Assembly: GCF_050871315.1 (NCBI RefSeq)
Contig: NZ_JBJLRE010000012.1
DNA length: 64,000 nt
Direction: 5' to 3' (one strand)
From: Kineococcus gynurae
Lineage (GTDB): Bacteria; Actinomycetota; Actinomycetes; Actinomycetales; Kineococcaceae
Position numbers and translations under genes: made by a program. Below the pieces are notes generated by a model that saw only the letters and a program-made list of their open reading frames with translations, had not been told where the DNA came from and did not search any database. Of the stretch, positions 1-9,360 are shown one piece after another (the first letter of the stretch is position 1; each line of letters begins with the position of its first letter).

Positions 1-1
1 C

Positions 2-1114
2 GCCCAGGGTTTCACCGAGGCAGAGGTGAGGCTCGAACCCTCGGAGTACAGCGGGTACGGTGACCGGCTCTCGGTCCAGGCCGCGGGCCGCAACCTGCCC
101 GACGTGTTCTGGATGCCGGCCAACCTCGCCCTCACCTACGCCAGCCGCGGCGCGCTCCTCGACCTGGGGACGCTGCCCGAGGGGACCATCGACCTCTCCG
201 CCTACGACCCCGAGGTGGTGGAGTCCTGGAAGCTGGAGGGCAAGCAGTTCGGACCGGTGTACAGCCAGTACAGCACCTGCACGCAGGTCGACTCGACGGC
301 GATGGCCGCCGCCGGCATCACCGACCTCCCCGACGACGAGACCTGGACCTGGCAGGACCTCGCCGATCTCGCGGCCGCGTACGCCCGGGCCGCGGGCGAG
401 GGGAACTGGGGCATCGCCAACCAGAGCACCTTCTACCAGCACGCCCACCTCTGGATCCGTCAGCAGGGGGCCGAGGTCTTCACCGCCGACGGTGAGCTGG
501 GCTTCGACGCCGACACCCTGGGCAGCTGGTTCGCGTGGTGGCAGCAGGCCACCGACGCCGGCGGGGTCATGCCCACCGAGATCTCGGCCGGGCAGACCCA
601 GTGGACCCAGACCGGCGGTCGGACCGCCCTCTACCTGGCCCAGCTGAACCAGGTCTCGGACAACGTGTCCTTCTCCGGCGACCACGAACTGACCCTGGTC
701 AAGAGCCCGGCCCCCTCGGGTGCGGCCCCGGACTACCAGTTCCGCTACTACACGCGGCTCTGCACGGGGGCGAACTCCGCGTCCCCCGAGCTCGCGGGGG
801 CGTTCATCGACTACTCGCTGAACGACCCCAGCAACGCCACGGTCGTCGGTCTGGCCTCGGGGATCCCGTCCAACCCCGAGATCGTCCAGGCCATCCGCAC
901 CGAGGCCGACCCGACCGCGGTCACGATCCTCGACATGCAGGACCGCATCGACGCCCAGCCGATGCGGGCCCGCCCGGAACCCCCCGTGGGCGGGGCCAAC
1001 TGGCAGACGGTGGTCGAGAAGGCCGGCGACGACATCTTCAACGGCGGTGTCGCCATCGACGCCGCGGTCGCCGAGGCCATCCGGACCCTGCAGGCCGCGC
1101 TCGACCAGGGCTGA
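2..1114 (+). CDS. Sugar ABC transporter substrate-binding protein, 5' end missing
   Basis: Extracellular solute-binding protein that would capture a sugar or oligosaccharide and hand it to the two permeases that follow. The frame is open from the first bases of the window, and 370 residues are visible; family members are usually 410-450 residues, so the signal peptide/lipobox and roughly 60-80 residues lie upstream. The segment GRNLPDVFWM near the start matches the family's conserved PDVF region, which normally sits about 80 residues into the protein, so the GTG at 26 is not the true start. The stop lies 2 nt before the first permease ATG, indicating one operon. The substrate cannot be read from sequence; the downstream glycosidase suggests a glycoside. 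Confidence 0.9.
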   Translation, partial: AQGFTEAEVRLEPSEYSGYGDRLSVQAAGRNLPDVFWMPANLALTYASRGALLDLGTLPEGTIDLSAYDPEVVESWKLEGKQFGPVYSQYSTCTQVDSTAMAAAGITDLPDDETWTWQDLADLAAAYARAAGEGNWGIANQSTFYQHAHLWIRQQGAEVFTADGELGFDADTLGSWFAWWQQATDAGGVMPTEISAGQTQWTQTGGRTALYLAQLNQVSDNVSFSGDHELTLVKSPAPSGAAPDYQFRYYTRLCTGANSASPELAGAFIDYSLNDPSNATVVGLASGIPSNPEIVQAIRTEADPTAVTILDMQDRIDAQPMRARPEPPVGGANWQTVVEKAGDDIFNGGVAIDAAVAEAIRTLQAALDQG

Positions 1115-1116
1115 GC

Positions 1117-2091
1117 ATGGCCGACACCAGCACCCCGGACCTGGACGCCGACGCCGTCCTGCGGAGCACGCCGACGACCGCCACGGTCCGCCCGCCCGGC
1201 CGGTCCCGCCGACCCCGGCGGCAGGGACGGGCCGCGGCCCTCTTCCTGCTGCCGTGGATCGTCGGGTTCGTCTTCATCACGGCGGGGCCGCTCGTCGCCT
1301 CGCTGTACCTCTCCTTCACCGACTACAACCTGCTGGAACCAGCCCGCTGGGCCGGGCTGGGCAACTACGAACGCCTCTTCACCGGTGACCCGCGGTTCTA
1401 CTCGTCCCTGACGGTCACCGGGCTCTACGTCCTGATCTCCGTGCCGCTCCAGCTGGCGTTCGCGCTGCTGCTGGCGATCGCCCTCGACAAGGGCATCCGG
1501 GGCCTGAACGTCTACCGGTCGGTCTTCTACCTCCCCTCCCTCATCGGTGGCAGCGTCGGCATCGGCCTGCTCTGGTACACGGTCTTCGGCTACGAGGGTG
1601 GGGTCAACCAGGTCCTGCGCGGCCTCGGGTTCTCCGACCTGCCGAACTGGATCGGGAACCCGGACACCGCGCTGGGCACGATCATCCTGCTGCACGTCTG
1701 GACCTTCGGCTCACCGATGGTCATCTTCATGGCCGGTCTGCGCCAGATCCCGACCGACCTGTACGAGCAGGCCGGGCTGGACGGGGCCGGGAAGTTCGGG
1801 CAGTTCCGGCACGTCACGGTGCCGTTGCTCACCCCGATCATCTTCTTCAACCTCGTGCTGCAGCTGATCCAGGCGTTCCAGGCGTTCACACCCGCCTACG
1901 TCATCAGCCGGGGCACCGGGGGTCCGGCTGACTCGACCATGTTCTACACGCTCTACCTCTACATCCAGGGATTCACGCAGTTCGACATGGGGTACGCCTC
2001 GGCGATGGGCTGGATCCTGCTGGTCATCATCGCGATCTTCACCGGTCTGAACTTCCTCTTCTCCAGGTACTGGGTGTTCTACAATGACTAG
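1117..2091 (+). CDS. Sugar ABC transporter permease, MalF-type
   Basis: Inner-membrane permease (324 residues) of the carbohydrate-uptake CUT1 family. After a 40-residue basic/proline-rich cytoplasmic head there are about six membrane segments (first at LFLLPWIVGFVFI). The EAA loop that docks onto the ATPase is clear (EQAGLDGAGKFGQFRHV). The ATG at 1117 is chosen because it follows the binding-protein stop by 2 nt and gives the usual N-terminus; the open frame further upstream is an out-of-frame reading of the binding-protein gene. It overlaps the next permease by 8 nt. No ATP-binding subunit is encoded in this cluster, so a shared MsiK-type ATPase elsewhere is the likely energiser (inference from known actinobacterial CUT1 systems). 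Confidence 0.93.
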   Translation: MADTSTPDLDADAVLRSTPTTATVRPPGRSRRPRRQGRAAALFLLPWIVGFVFITAGPLVASLYLSFTDYNLLEPARWAGLGNYERLFTGDPRFYSSLTVTGLYVLISVPLQLAFALLLAIALDKGIRGLNVYRSVFYLPSLIGGSVGIGLLWYTVFGYEGGVNQVLRGLGFSDLPNWIGNPDTALGTIILLHVWTFGSPMVIFMAGLRQIPTDLYEQAGLDGAGKFGQFRHVTVPLLTPIIFFNLVLQLIQAFQAFTPAYVISRGTGGPADSTMFYTLYLYIQGFTQFDMGYASAMGWILLVIIAIFTGLNFLFSRYWVFYND

Positions 2092-2977
2092 TCCCGCCGT
2101 CCTCGACCCCAGCGTCACGGGTCCCGCCCCGCAGCGTCGCCGGATGTCCCGGCGCGGTGCCGCCAACCTCAAGCACGTCCTGCTGATCGTGGCCACGATC
2201 GCCATGCTGTACCCGGTGCTGTGGATGCTGAAGAGCTCCATCACCCCCGAGAACGAGATCATGTCCTCTTTCTCGATCATCCCCGGGTCGGTCACCCTGG
2301 ACAACTACGTCCAGGGTTGGGCCTCGGGGGTGGGCGGGGGCATCCCCGTCTACATCGTGAACTCGCTGCTGGTCGTGGTCGGGTGCGTGATCGGCAACCT
2401 GGTGTCCTGCTCCCTGGCCGCCTACGCCTTCGCCCGGTTGGACTTCCGGTTCAAGAACCTGACCTTCGCCCTCATGCTGGCCGGGATCATGCTGCCCTAC
2501 CACGTGGTGGCCATCCCCCAGTACGTGGAGTTCGCCTCGCTCGGACTGGTGGGCACCTACTGGCCGCTGATCCTGCCCAAGCTGCTGGCCACGGACTCGT
2601 TCTTCGTGTTCCTCATGGTGCAGTTCCTCCGGGGCATCCCCCGCCAGCTCGACGAGGCGGCGGCCATCGACGGGGCCGGGGTCTTCCGGACCTTCTTCTG
2701 GATCATCCTGCCGCTCATGCGTCCGGCGCTCATCACCACCACGATCTTCACCTTCATCTGGAACTGGAACGACTTCTTCTCCCCACTCATCTACCTGACC
2801 GACCCGGGGATGTACACGCTGCCGCTGGGGTTGAACTCCCTGGTCAGCACGGAGTCGGGCAGCGGACTGGGACCGCTGCTGGCGATGTCGGTGGTCTCGC
2901 TGATCCCGATCGCGCTCTTCTTCTTCTTCACCCAGAAGTACATCGTCCAGGGCATCGCGACCACGGGAATCAAATGA
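2084..2977 (+). CDS. Sugar ABC transporter permease, MalG-type
   Basis: Second CUT1 permease (297 residues), partner of the preceding gene. It has an N-terminal cytoplasmic segment, a first membrane helix around residues 28-48, about six helices in total, and a clear EAA loop (DEAAAIDGAGVFRTF) for contact with the ATPase. Its ATG lies inside the last codons of the upstream permease (8-nt overlap) and its TGA overlaps the next ATG (ATGA), so the three genes are translationally coupled. Length and topology are normal for the family. Specificity is unknown. Confidence 0.93.
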   Translation: MTSPAVLDPSVTGPAPQRRRMSRRGAANLKHVLLIVATIAMLYPVLWMLKSSITPENEIMSSFSIIPGSVTLDNYVQGWASGVGGGIPVYIVNSLLVVVGCVIGNLVSCSLAAYAFARLDFRFKNLTFALMLAGIMLPYHVVAIPQYVEFASLGLVGTYWPLILPKLLATDSFFVFLMVQFLRGIPRQLDEAAAIDGAGVFRTFFWIILPLMRPALITTTIFTFIWNWNDFFSPLIYLTDPGMYTLPLGLNSLVSTESGSGLGPLLAMSVVSLIPIALFFFFTQKYIVQGIATTGIK

Positions 2978-5172
2978 GCACCACGACCTCCGACCACCCC
3001 GCCTCCGCACCGACCCCCGCCGGCGCCGGCCGGTGGGCCGAACCCTGGTACCGGCGGGCCCGCCGGTTCGGCCAGACCAACCTGGTCGAGGCCGACCCCG
3101 GCCGCTTCGACGTCGGGTTCTGGCGCCGGCAGTGGCGACGGACGGGGATCGACGCGGTCTTCGTCAACTGCGGGGGCATCGCGGCCTACTACCCCTCCGC
3201 GGTGGAGGGTCACCAGCTCGCCCCCGGGATCGACCGGCGCGACCTGTTCGGCGAGGTGCTGACCGCGGCCCGGGCCGACGGGCTCGCGGTGGTCGCCCGG
3301 ATGGACTCCAACCGGGGGGACGAGCAGGTGTTCCGGGCGCACCCGGACTGGTTCTGCGTCGACGCCGCGGGTGAGCCGTACCGCCGGGGAGACAAGTACG
3401 CGACCTGCGTGAGCAGCGACTACTACGACGAGTTCATGCCGTCGATCTTCCGCGAGGTCATCGACCGCTACGCACCCGACGGGTTCGCCGACAACGGTTG
3501 GGCCGGGATCGATCGCGACAAGATCTGCTACTGCGCCAACTGCGCTCGTCGCTTCGCCGACGCGACCGGGCGCGACCTGCCCCGGGCCACCGACTTCGAC
3601 GACCCCGATCACCTCGCCTGGCTGGACTGGAACTACGCCCGGCGCACGGAGCTGTGGGACGCGAACAACGCGGTGACCCGCGGGGCCGGTGGTCCCGACT
3701 GCCTCTGGCTGGGCATGCTGCACGGGCAGATCGCGCACAACGCCGCGGTCTTCCAGGACACCGCCGAGCTGGCCGCGCGGACGCCGATCATCCTGCTCGA
3801 CCACCAGCGTCGGCACGGCGACGAGGGGTTCGAGCAGAACGCCGAGGTGGTCAAACGACTGCACGGGGTCCTCGGGTACGACAAACCGGTCTTCGAGTGC
3901 ACCGCCCTGTACGACATGGGGTACCCCGCGTTCCGGCTGTCCAGCATGCCCCGGGCCGAGGTCGAGCTGTGGATGACCGAGGGCTGGGCCGGTGGCTCCT
4001 CGCCGTGGTGGCACCACATCGGCTCGGTGCACGAGGACCGTCGGCAGTACGAGAACGCGGTCGACCTGTTCGGCTGGCACCGGGAGCACCAGGACCTGCT
4101 CACCGACCGGACCCCGGTGGCCCGGGTCGGGGTCGTCTGGTCGCAGCGCAACTTCGACCTGCACGGGCGCGGGGACGGCCCCAACACCGTCATCGCGCCC
4201 TACGCCGGGTTCACCCGCGTCCTGGTGACCGAGAACGTCCCCTTCGTCCCCGTCCACGTCGACCGGATCGCCACGACGGACGTCGACGTGCTCGTCCTGC
4301 CCGACCTCGCGGTGATGAGCGACGCGCAGTGCGACGCCGTCCGGGAGTTCGCGGCGCGCGGGGGCTCGGTGGTGGCCACGGGCGCGACCAGTTCCCGCGA
4401 CGTCGACGGCCGCGAGCGCGACGACCTCGCCCTGGCCGACCTGTTCGGCGCCCGGCGCACGGGAGGTTCCCGCGGGGGGATCCGTCCGCCGATCGCCTCG
4501 ATCGAGGTCTGGGACCGGCACTCCTACCTGCGGGTCGAGGACCCGCCGACGGGGCGGCACCCGGTGCTGGCCGGGCTCGGCGACACCGACACGCTCTCCT
4601 TCGGGGGTTTCCTGCCGGAGGTCCGGGCGAGCGAGGACAGCACCGTCCTGCTCACCTACGTCCCGGAGTTCCCCATCTTCCCGCCCGAGACGAGCTGGAT
4701 GCGCACGCCGCGCACCGACGTCCCCGCGCTGCTGGTGCGCGAGGGCCCGGGGGGTGGACGGGTCGTGTACCTGCCGGCCGACCTCGACCGGTGCTCGCAC
4801 CGGGAGGAGCAGCCCGACCACGCCCGGGTCCTCGCCGGATGCCTGGAGTGGGTGCTGGACGGGCGCAACCCGGTCCGGGTCGAGTCCCCCGCGCCGGTGA
4901 ACGTCAACCTGTGGGCGCACCGCAGCGGGCAGGTGCTGCACCTGAACAACCTGCTGTACAGCTCGACGGTCCCGGGACGGCAGGACCGGATCGTGCCCTA
5001 CGGCCCGATCGACGTGGCCGTGCGGGTCCCCGAGGGCGAGCGGGTCGCGTTCGTGCGCGGACTGGTCGACGCCGGGGACCTGGAGTTCACGGTCACCGAC
5101 GGCTGGGTGGAGTTCCGGGTCGCACGACTGGGCAGCCACGAGGTCGTGCACCTCGGGACCGGGCCCGCGTGA
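2974..5172 (+). CDS. Putative glycoside hydrolase (GHL6-like, with beta-galactosidase trimerisation-like domain)
   Basis: A 732-residue cytoplasmic protein with no signal peptide. The N-terminal half (to about residue 400) looks like the TIM-barrel of the hypothetical glycosidase group GHL6. It has NCGGIAAYYPS near residue 66, a DGFADNGWAG motif ending at residue 178 and a Cys cluster CYCANC at 185-190. The middle (about 430-560) resembles the trimerisation domain of GH42 beta-galactosidases (VLVLPDLAVMSDAQ, then a GGSVVATG turn), followed by a beta-rich tail. It starts in an ATGA overlap with the MalG-type permease and ends in a GTGA overlap with the hydrolase. It therefore probably acts on the transported glycoside inside the cell. 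The substrate and catalytic acids cannot be assigned from sequence; the domain calls are from pattern recognition. Confidence 0.75.
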   Translation: MSTTTSDHPASAPTPAGAGRWAEPWYRRARRFGQTNLVEADPGRFDVGFWRRQWRRTGIDAVFVNCGGIAAYYPSAVEGHQLAPGIDRRDLFGEVLTAARADGLAVVARMDSNRGDEQVFRAHPDWFCVDAAGEPYRRGDKYATCVSSDYYDEFMPSIFREVIDRYAPDGFADNGWAGIDRDKICYCANCARRFADATGRDLPRATDFDDPDHLAWLDWNYARRTELWDANNAVTRGAGGPDCLWLGMLHGQIAHNAAVFQDTAELAARTPIILLDHQRRHGDEGFEQNAEVVKRLHGVLGYDKPVFECTALYDMGYPAFRLSSMPRAEVELWMTEGWAGGSSPWWHHIGSVHEDRRQYENAVDLFGWHREHQDLLTDRTPVARVGVVWSQRNFDLHGRGDGPNTVIAPYAGFTRVLVTENVPFVPVHVDRIATTDVDVLVLPDLAVMSDAQCDAVREFAARGGSVVATGATSSRDVDGRERDDLALADLFGARRTGGSRGGIRPPIASIEVWDRHSYLRVEDPPTGRHPVLAGLGDTDTLSFGGFLPEVRASEDSTVLLTYVPEFPIFPPETSWMRTPRTDVPALLVREGPGGGRVVYLPADLDRCSHREEQPDHARVLAGCLEWVLDGRNPVRVESPAPVNVNLWAHRSGQVLHLNNLLYSSTVPGRQDRIVPYGPIDVAVRVPEGERVAFVRGLVDAGDLEFTVTDGWVEFRVARLGSHEVVHLGTGPA

Positions 5173-5951
5173 GCGGCCCCGTCGCCCTGCACGCGCGCTG
5201 GGACCGGGCCGAGGGACGCTCCCGCGGGGTCGTCGTGCTCCTCGGTTCGCTGGGCTCGGACACCACGATGTGGGACCCGCAGGTCCCGGTCCTGCGCCGC
5301 CACCTCGACGTGCTGCGCATCGACCACCGCGGCCACGGCCGCTCACCCGCGGTCTCCGGCCCGTACTCCCTGGACGACCTGTCCGGCGACGTCCTGGCCG
5401 TCCTGGACCGCGAGGGCGTCGCCGAGGCGAGCCTGGTGGGGTTGTCGATCGGGGGGATGGTCGCGATGAGCACCGCGCTCCTCGCCCCGAAGCGCCTGCC
5501 CCGCCTGGTGCTGCTCTGCTCCTCGGCCTCGCTCGGTCCCGCCTCGGCCTGGGAGGCCCGGGCGGCGAGGGTGCTGGCCGAGGGGCCCGGGGCGGTCGCC
5601 GCCGACGTCGTGAGCCGGTGGTTCAGCCCCGCGTACGCCGCCGAGCACCCCTGGGTGGGGCAGCGGATGCGGGACATGATCGCCGCGACCGACCGGGACG
5701 GTTACTCCGGGTGCTGCGCCGCCATCGCGCGCATGGACCTGCTCCCCCGCCTCGCCGACCTGCGCTCCCGGGTGCTCGCGGTCGCGGGTGAGCAGGACCG
5801 CACCACCCCGCCGGAGCACCTGCGCGCGGTGGCCGACCGGATCCCCGGCGCCCGCTTCACCACCGTCCCCGGCGCCCACCTCGCCAGCTGGGAGGACGCC
5901 GACCTGGTGAACTCCCTGATCCTCGACCACCTCGGCGTCGTCGTGGACTGA
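5169..5951 (+). CDS. Alpha/beta hydrolase, 3-oxoadipate enol-lactonase (PcaD)-like
   Basis: A 260-residue alpha/beta hydrolase. The nucleophile elbow is GLSIGG (Ser93), the acid is Asp210 in AGEQD, and the His is His237 in VPGAHLAS. The spacing and the IDHRGHGRS segment resemble PcaD enol-lactonases. The start is the GTG that overlaps the stop of the glycosidase gene (GTGA), so it is the last gene of the sugar operon. No other beta-ketoadipate gene is nearby, so the PcaD name may describe only ancestry. In this setting it could open a sugar lactone or remove an acyl group from the imported glycoside (inference). Confidence 0.85.
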   Translation: MSGPVALHARWDRAEGRSRGVVVLLGSLGSDTTMWDPQVPVLRRHLDVLRIDHRGHGRSPAVSGPYSLDDLSGDVLAVLDREGVAEASLVGLSIGGMVAMSTALLAPKRLPRLVLLCSSASLGPASAWEARAARVLAEGPGAVAADVVSRWFSPAYAAEHPWVGQRMRDMIAATDRDGYSGCCAAIARMDLLPRLADLRSRVLAVAGEQDRTTPPEHLRAVADRIPGARFTTVPGAHLASWEDADLVNSLILDHLGVVVD

Positions 5952-5970
5952 CCGGCGGTCGCGGCGAGGG

Positions 5971-7518
5971 TCAGCGGAACTGCAGGTCGAGGGTCTTCCA
6001 GGGGGTCCAGTCGACCTCGTCCCAGACGGGGTCGCGGGAGGGTTCGCCGAACTCGAGGCCGTCGTGGGCGGCGAACACCTGCACCGGGTCGAGGTCGTCG
6101 GCGACCGCGGGCCACCCTGGGTCACCGGTCAGCATGTAGTCGGCCCATGCGCTCGACATGCGCCCGGCCAGGGCCGCCGCGGCGGGGGTCGGCCACACGC
6201 CGGGCAGCCGGGACCCGATCGCCGGGACCCGGCGCAGCAGCGGCAGGACCGGGACGGCGTGCAGGAAGAACTCGTACTCGCGGGGGTCGCCGAACACGAA
6301 GGCGAGCTCGACGGCGTGCCCGGCCCCGATCCGCGGGTTGGGGCTGCGCCAGTCGAGCCGGGACCGGTGGACGCGCGCGCCCGCGGCCGACTGCGCCCGG
6401 CCGACCCGGCGGGTGGGTTCGGCGAACAGCGCCGCGGTCATCAACCGGTCGGTGAACTCCTTGGGCGAGCGCGCCCCGGAACGGTCGCGGAAACCGGCGA
6501 ACTGCTCCTCGTCCAACCGCGCCGCCCGCGCGTAGGCCGCGAGGTCGGCCGCGGTGCGCGGCCGAGGCGAGCGGGGCAGCGCGCTGAAGAGTTTCCACTC
6601 CTCCGCATTCGCGTGGAGCAGGACGTCGACGTCACCGCGTCCGCCCGTCGGGTCGAGCGGGTCGGAGGTGACGAGGTCCCCGTCGACCAGCGGCGAGTAG
6701 ATCGTCGGGAGCAGCGCGCGCGGACCGGCCTCGGGGTGCTTCTGCACGTCGGCCAGGACCGCGTCGGTCGCCTCCAGCAGCCGGCGCGGGGGCAACCCGG
6801 CGAAACCCTCCCAGGTGTTCGGCACCCGGGCCGCGGTCGCGACGAGCGCGGCGATCTCGCGGGCGTAGGGGACGGTCCAGTACTCCCCGGGAACGCTCTG
6901 CAGGATCGCCCGGTGGAACAGCCCCGCGGTGCTCGGCGCCCGCAGCAGGGCCGCGATCGACCCCGCCCCGGCCGACTCCCCCGCGACCGTCACCCGCCCC
7001 GGGTCGCCCCCGAACGCGGCGATGTTCTCCTGGACCCAGCGCAGCGCGGCGACCTGGTCCAGCAGCCCCCGGTTGTCCGGCGCCCCGGCCACCGAGCCGA
7101 ACCCCTCGAAACCCAGGCGGTAGTTCACCGCCACGACGACGAGTCCGCGGCGCACCCAGGCCCCCGGGAAGTAGGCCGGAGAGCTGCCGGCCCCGCCGAC
7201 GTAGGCGCCGCCGTGGATCCAGACGACGACGGGGACCCCGCGCGGGAAGTCCTCGGGGCAGAACACGTCCAGGGTCAGGTAGTCGTCCCCCACCCCGGGG
7301 TTCCAGACCGGTCCTCCCGGGACCGCCGCCTGCGGGGCGACCGCGGACGGGCGACGAGCCTCCCGCACGCCCGACCACGGTTCCGGGCGGACCGGGGCCT
7401 GCAACCGTCGAGGACCGACGGGCGGTGCGGCGTAAGGGATACCGCGGAAGGCGGCGACCCCCTGCCGGGGATCGCCGCCTCGGACGCCACCGCTGCCGGT
7501 GACCACGACTCGAGCCAT
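5971..7518 (-). CDS. Type-B carboxylesterase (para-nitrobenzyl-esterase family)
   Basis: A 515-residue esterase of the carboxylesterase type-B family, hydrolysing carboxylic esters. The N-terminal block GVAAFRGIPYAAPPVG, the oxyanion segment VVVWIHGGAYVGGAG and the nucleophile elbow GESAGAGS are all present. There is no signal peptide, so it is probably cytoplasmic. It converges on the PcaD-like gene with only 19 nt between stops and no obvious hairpin. No Shine-Dalgarno sequence precedes the ATG, but TAGCGT ends 6 nt before it, suggesting a leaderless mRNA. The natural substrate is not predictable. Confidence 0.92.
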   Translation of the reverse strand: MARVVVTGSGGVRGGDPRQGVAAFRGIPYAAPPVGPRRLQAPVRPEPWSGVREARRPSAVAPQAAVPGGPVWNPGVGDDYLTLDVFCPEDFPRGVPVVVWIHGGAYVGGAGSSPAYFPGAWVRRGLVVVAVNYRLGFEGFGSVAGAPDNRGLLDQVAALRWVQENIAAFGGDPGRVTVAGESAGAGSIAALLRAPSTAGLFHRAILQSVPGEYWTVPYAREIAALVATAARVPNTWEGFAGLPPRRLLEATDAVLADVQKHPEAGPRALLPTIYSPLVDGDLVTSDPLDPTGGRGDVDVLLHANAEEWKLFSALPRSPRPRTAADLAAYARAARLDEEQFAGFRDRSGARSPKEFTDRLMTAALFAEPTRRVGRAQSAAGARVHRSRLDWRSPNPRIGAGHAVELAFVFGDPREYEFFLHAVPVLPLLRRVPAIGSRLPGVWPTPAAAALAGRMSSAWADYMLTGDPGWPAVADDLDPVQVFAAHDGLEFGEPSRDPVWDEVDWTPWKTLDLQFR

Positions 7519-7524
7519 GCCGCG

Positions 7525-7530
7525 ACGCTA
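7525..7530 (-). promoter_or_regulatory. -10 hexamer TAGCGT of carboxylesterase, leaderless geometry
   Basis: TAGCGT read on the minus strand ends 6 nt before the ATG at 7518, and no Shine-Dalgarno sequence is present. The same hexamer precedes four other genes in the window. Confidence 0.5.
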
Positions 7531-7583
7531 ACCCAGGCCCCGAACCCCGGCAGGACGGGCCGGGCGCCGCGGGCCGGTCCCGC

Positions 7584-9293
7584 TCAGAGAGCGAGCAGCT
7601 CCGGGTCGGCGAGCGCCGTCACGGCGGCCCGTGCCGCCTCGGGGGTGTCGGCCGCCAGGGCCGCGGCCCCCATGGCCTGCGCGGTCGCGAGCGTCGTGCG
7701 CGAGAGGGCGAACCGGACCGCGGGGACGGCGGCCGGGGCCATCGAGAGGCTGGTGACCCCGAGCCCGACCAGGACGAGGGCGAGCAGCGGGTCGCGCGCG
7801 GCCTCGCCGCAGACCCCGACGGGCTTGCCGACCGCGGCCCCGGCGGCACCGGTGAGCGCGACGAGCTGGAGCACCGCGGGCTGCCACGGGTCGAGCAGCT
7901 CGGCCAGGTCGCCGGCGAGCCGGTCGGCGGCCATGGCGTACTGGGTGAGGTCGTTGGTGCCCAGGCTGACGAAGTCGGCCCCGGCGGCCAGGACGGAGCC
8001 GGCTCGCAGCGCGGCGGCCGGCACCTCGACCATGACCCCGACGGTGGCGAGCCCTGCGGCCCGGGCCTGCGCGGTGAACGCGGCGGTCTCGGGACCGGTC
8101 GCGACCATGGGGGCCATCACCCAGGGGCGGGCCCCGGTCTGCTCGGCCGCGGCGGCCAGCGCGGTGAGCTGGTCGGCCAGCAGCCCGGGGTGCTTGCGGC
8201 TGGTGCGCAGCCCGCGGACGCCGAGGGCGGGGTTCTCCTCGGGCTCGACCTCGACGAACTTCAGCGGCTTGTCGGCCCCGGCGTCGAGGGTGCGCACGAC
8301 GACCTTGCGGTCGCCGAAGGCGCGGAACACGCGGACGTAGGCCTCGGTCTGCTCGGCGACGGTGGGGGCGGTCTCGCGGTCCAGGAAGAGGACCTCGGTC
8401 CGGAACAGCCCGACCCCCTCGACGTCGCGGGCGGCGGCCCGTTCGGCGTCCTCGACCGTGCCCACGTTGGCGAGCAGCTGGACGGCGACGCCGTCGGCGG
8501 TGCGACCGGGCCCGCCGGAGCTCTCCGCGAGGGCCGCCCGCACGGCCCGGCGGGCCTCGACGGCGGCGACCAGCTCGGCCGAGGGGTCGGGGGTGACGCT
8601 GCCGGCGCGGGCGTCGAGCGCGACGGTGCTGCCGGCCACCAGGTCCAGCGCGCCCTCGACCCGTACCACGCAGGGGATGTCGAGCTGGGCGGCGATGATC
8701 GCGGTGTGCGAGGTCGGTCCGCCGAGCGCGGTCACGATGCCGACGACCTTGGCCAGGTCCAGCGCCGCGGTGTCGGCCGGGGCGAGGTCGGCCGCGACGA
8801 CCACCGAGGGGCCGACCAGGGCGGGGACGCCCGGCTGGGGGACGTCGAGGACGTGCGCGACGACGCGGTCGCGGACGTCGCGCAGGTCGGTGACCCGCTC
8901 GGCCAGGTAGGGGCCGGAGGCGGCGAGGATGGCGCAGAACCCCTCGACGGCCTCGTCGACCGCCGAGGCCGGGCCGGTGCCGGCCCCGATCCGCCGCTCG
9001 ACGTCGCCGATGAGCCCCGGGTCCTCGGCCATGAGGGCCGTCGCGTTCAGCACGTCGGCGGTGGTGCCCCCGGCCACCGCGGCCCGTTCGCGCAGGGTCG
9101 CGGCGACCGTGGCGAAGGCGGCCCGGACCTGCGCGACCGCGGCGGCCGGCTCGGCGGCGGCCGGCTCGTCGCGCGGGGGCCGGGTGGCCGGCGCGACCTG
9201 GACGACGGTGCCCACGGCGGCGGAGGTGCCGACGCCCACCCCGTGCAGGGCGGCGGTGACGGTCCCGGCCAGCGGTCCGGTGGTGGTGTTCAT
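7584..9293 (-). CDS. ptsI: PTS enzyme I (phosphoenolpyruvate-protein phosphotransferase)
   Basis: Cytoplasmic enzyme I (569 residues) that takes phosphate from PEP and passes it to HPr. Visible signatures are GGPTSHTAIIAAQLDIP with the active-site His, the PEP-binding block (GVRGLRTSRKHPG and the nearby FRTEVLFLDR) and the C-terminal VGVCGEAARDPL motif. The start is the ATG preceded by GAAGGACC; the longer open frame reads into the ptsH-ptsI spacer and is proline-rich without coding character. It lies 67 nt after ptsH in the fructose PTS cluster. An N-terminal Ala-rich segment of 25-30 residues before the HPr-binding domain is normal for actinobacteria. Confidence 0.95.
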   Translation of the reverse strand: MNTTTGPLAGTVTAALHGVGVGTSAAVGTVVQVAPATRPPRDEPAAAEPAAAVAQVRAAFATVAATLRERAAVAGGTTADVLNATALMAEDPGLIGDVERRIGAGTGPASAVDEAVEGFCAILAASGPYLAERVTDLRDVRDRVVAHVLDVPQPGVPALVGPSVVVAADLAPADTAALDLAKVVGIVTALGGPTSHTAIIAAQLDIPCVVRVEGALDLVAGSTVALDARAGSVTPDPSAELVAAVEARRAVRAALAESSGGPGRTADGVAVQLLANVGTVEDAERAAARDVEGVGLFRTEVLFLDRETAPTVAEQTEAYVRVFRAFGDRKVVVRTLDAGADKPLKFVEVEPEENPALGVRGLRTSRKHPGLLADQLTALAAAAEQTGARPWVMAPMVATGPETAAFTAQARAAGLATVGVMVEVPAAALRAGSVLAAGADFVSLGTNDLTQYAMAADRLAGDLAELLDPWQPAVLQLVALTGAAGAAVGKPVGVCGEAARDPLLALVLVGLGVTSLSMAPAAVPAVRFALSRTTLATAQAMGAAALAADTPEAARAAVTALADPELLAL

Positions 9294-9328
9294 GCTCGGT
9301 CCTTCGGTCGGGGGTTCGTCAGGGGCTC

Positions 9329-9359
9329 GGGCGGGCTCGGCGGGGGGCCGGGGCGGGGG
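9329..9359 (+). other. G-run cluster (G-quadruplex-capable) just after the ptsH stop
   Basis: The plus strand has G-runs of 3, 3, 6, 4 and 5 separated by 1-6 nt, ending one base before the minus-strand stop codon of ptsH. On the ptsH transcript this is a C-rich stretch, which could be a Rho-loading site or simply extreme composition. Confidence 0.4.
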
Positions 9360-9360
9360 C

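Noticed and set aside
2791..5346. An 851-codon minus-strand open frame
   Set aside because: Antisense shadow of the glycosidase gene; no family features and extreme Arg/Pro/Val/Gly bias.
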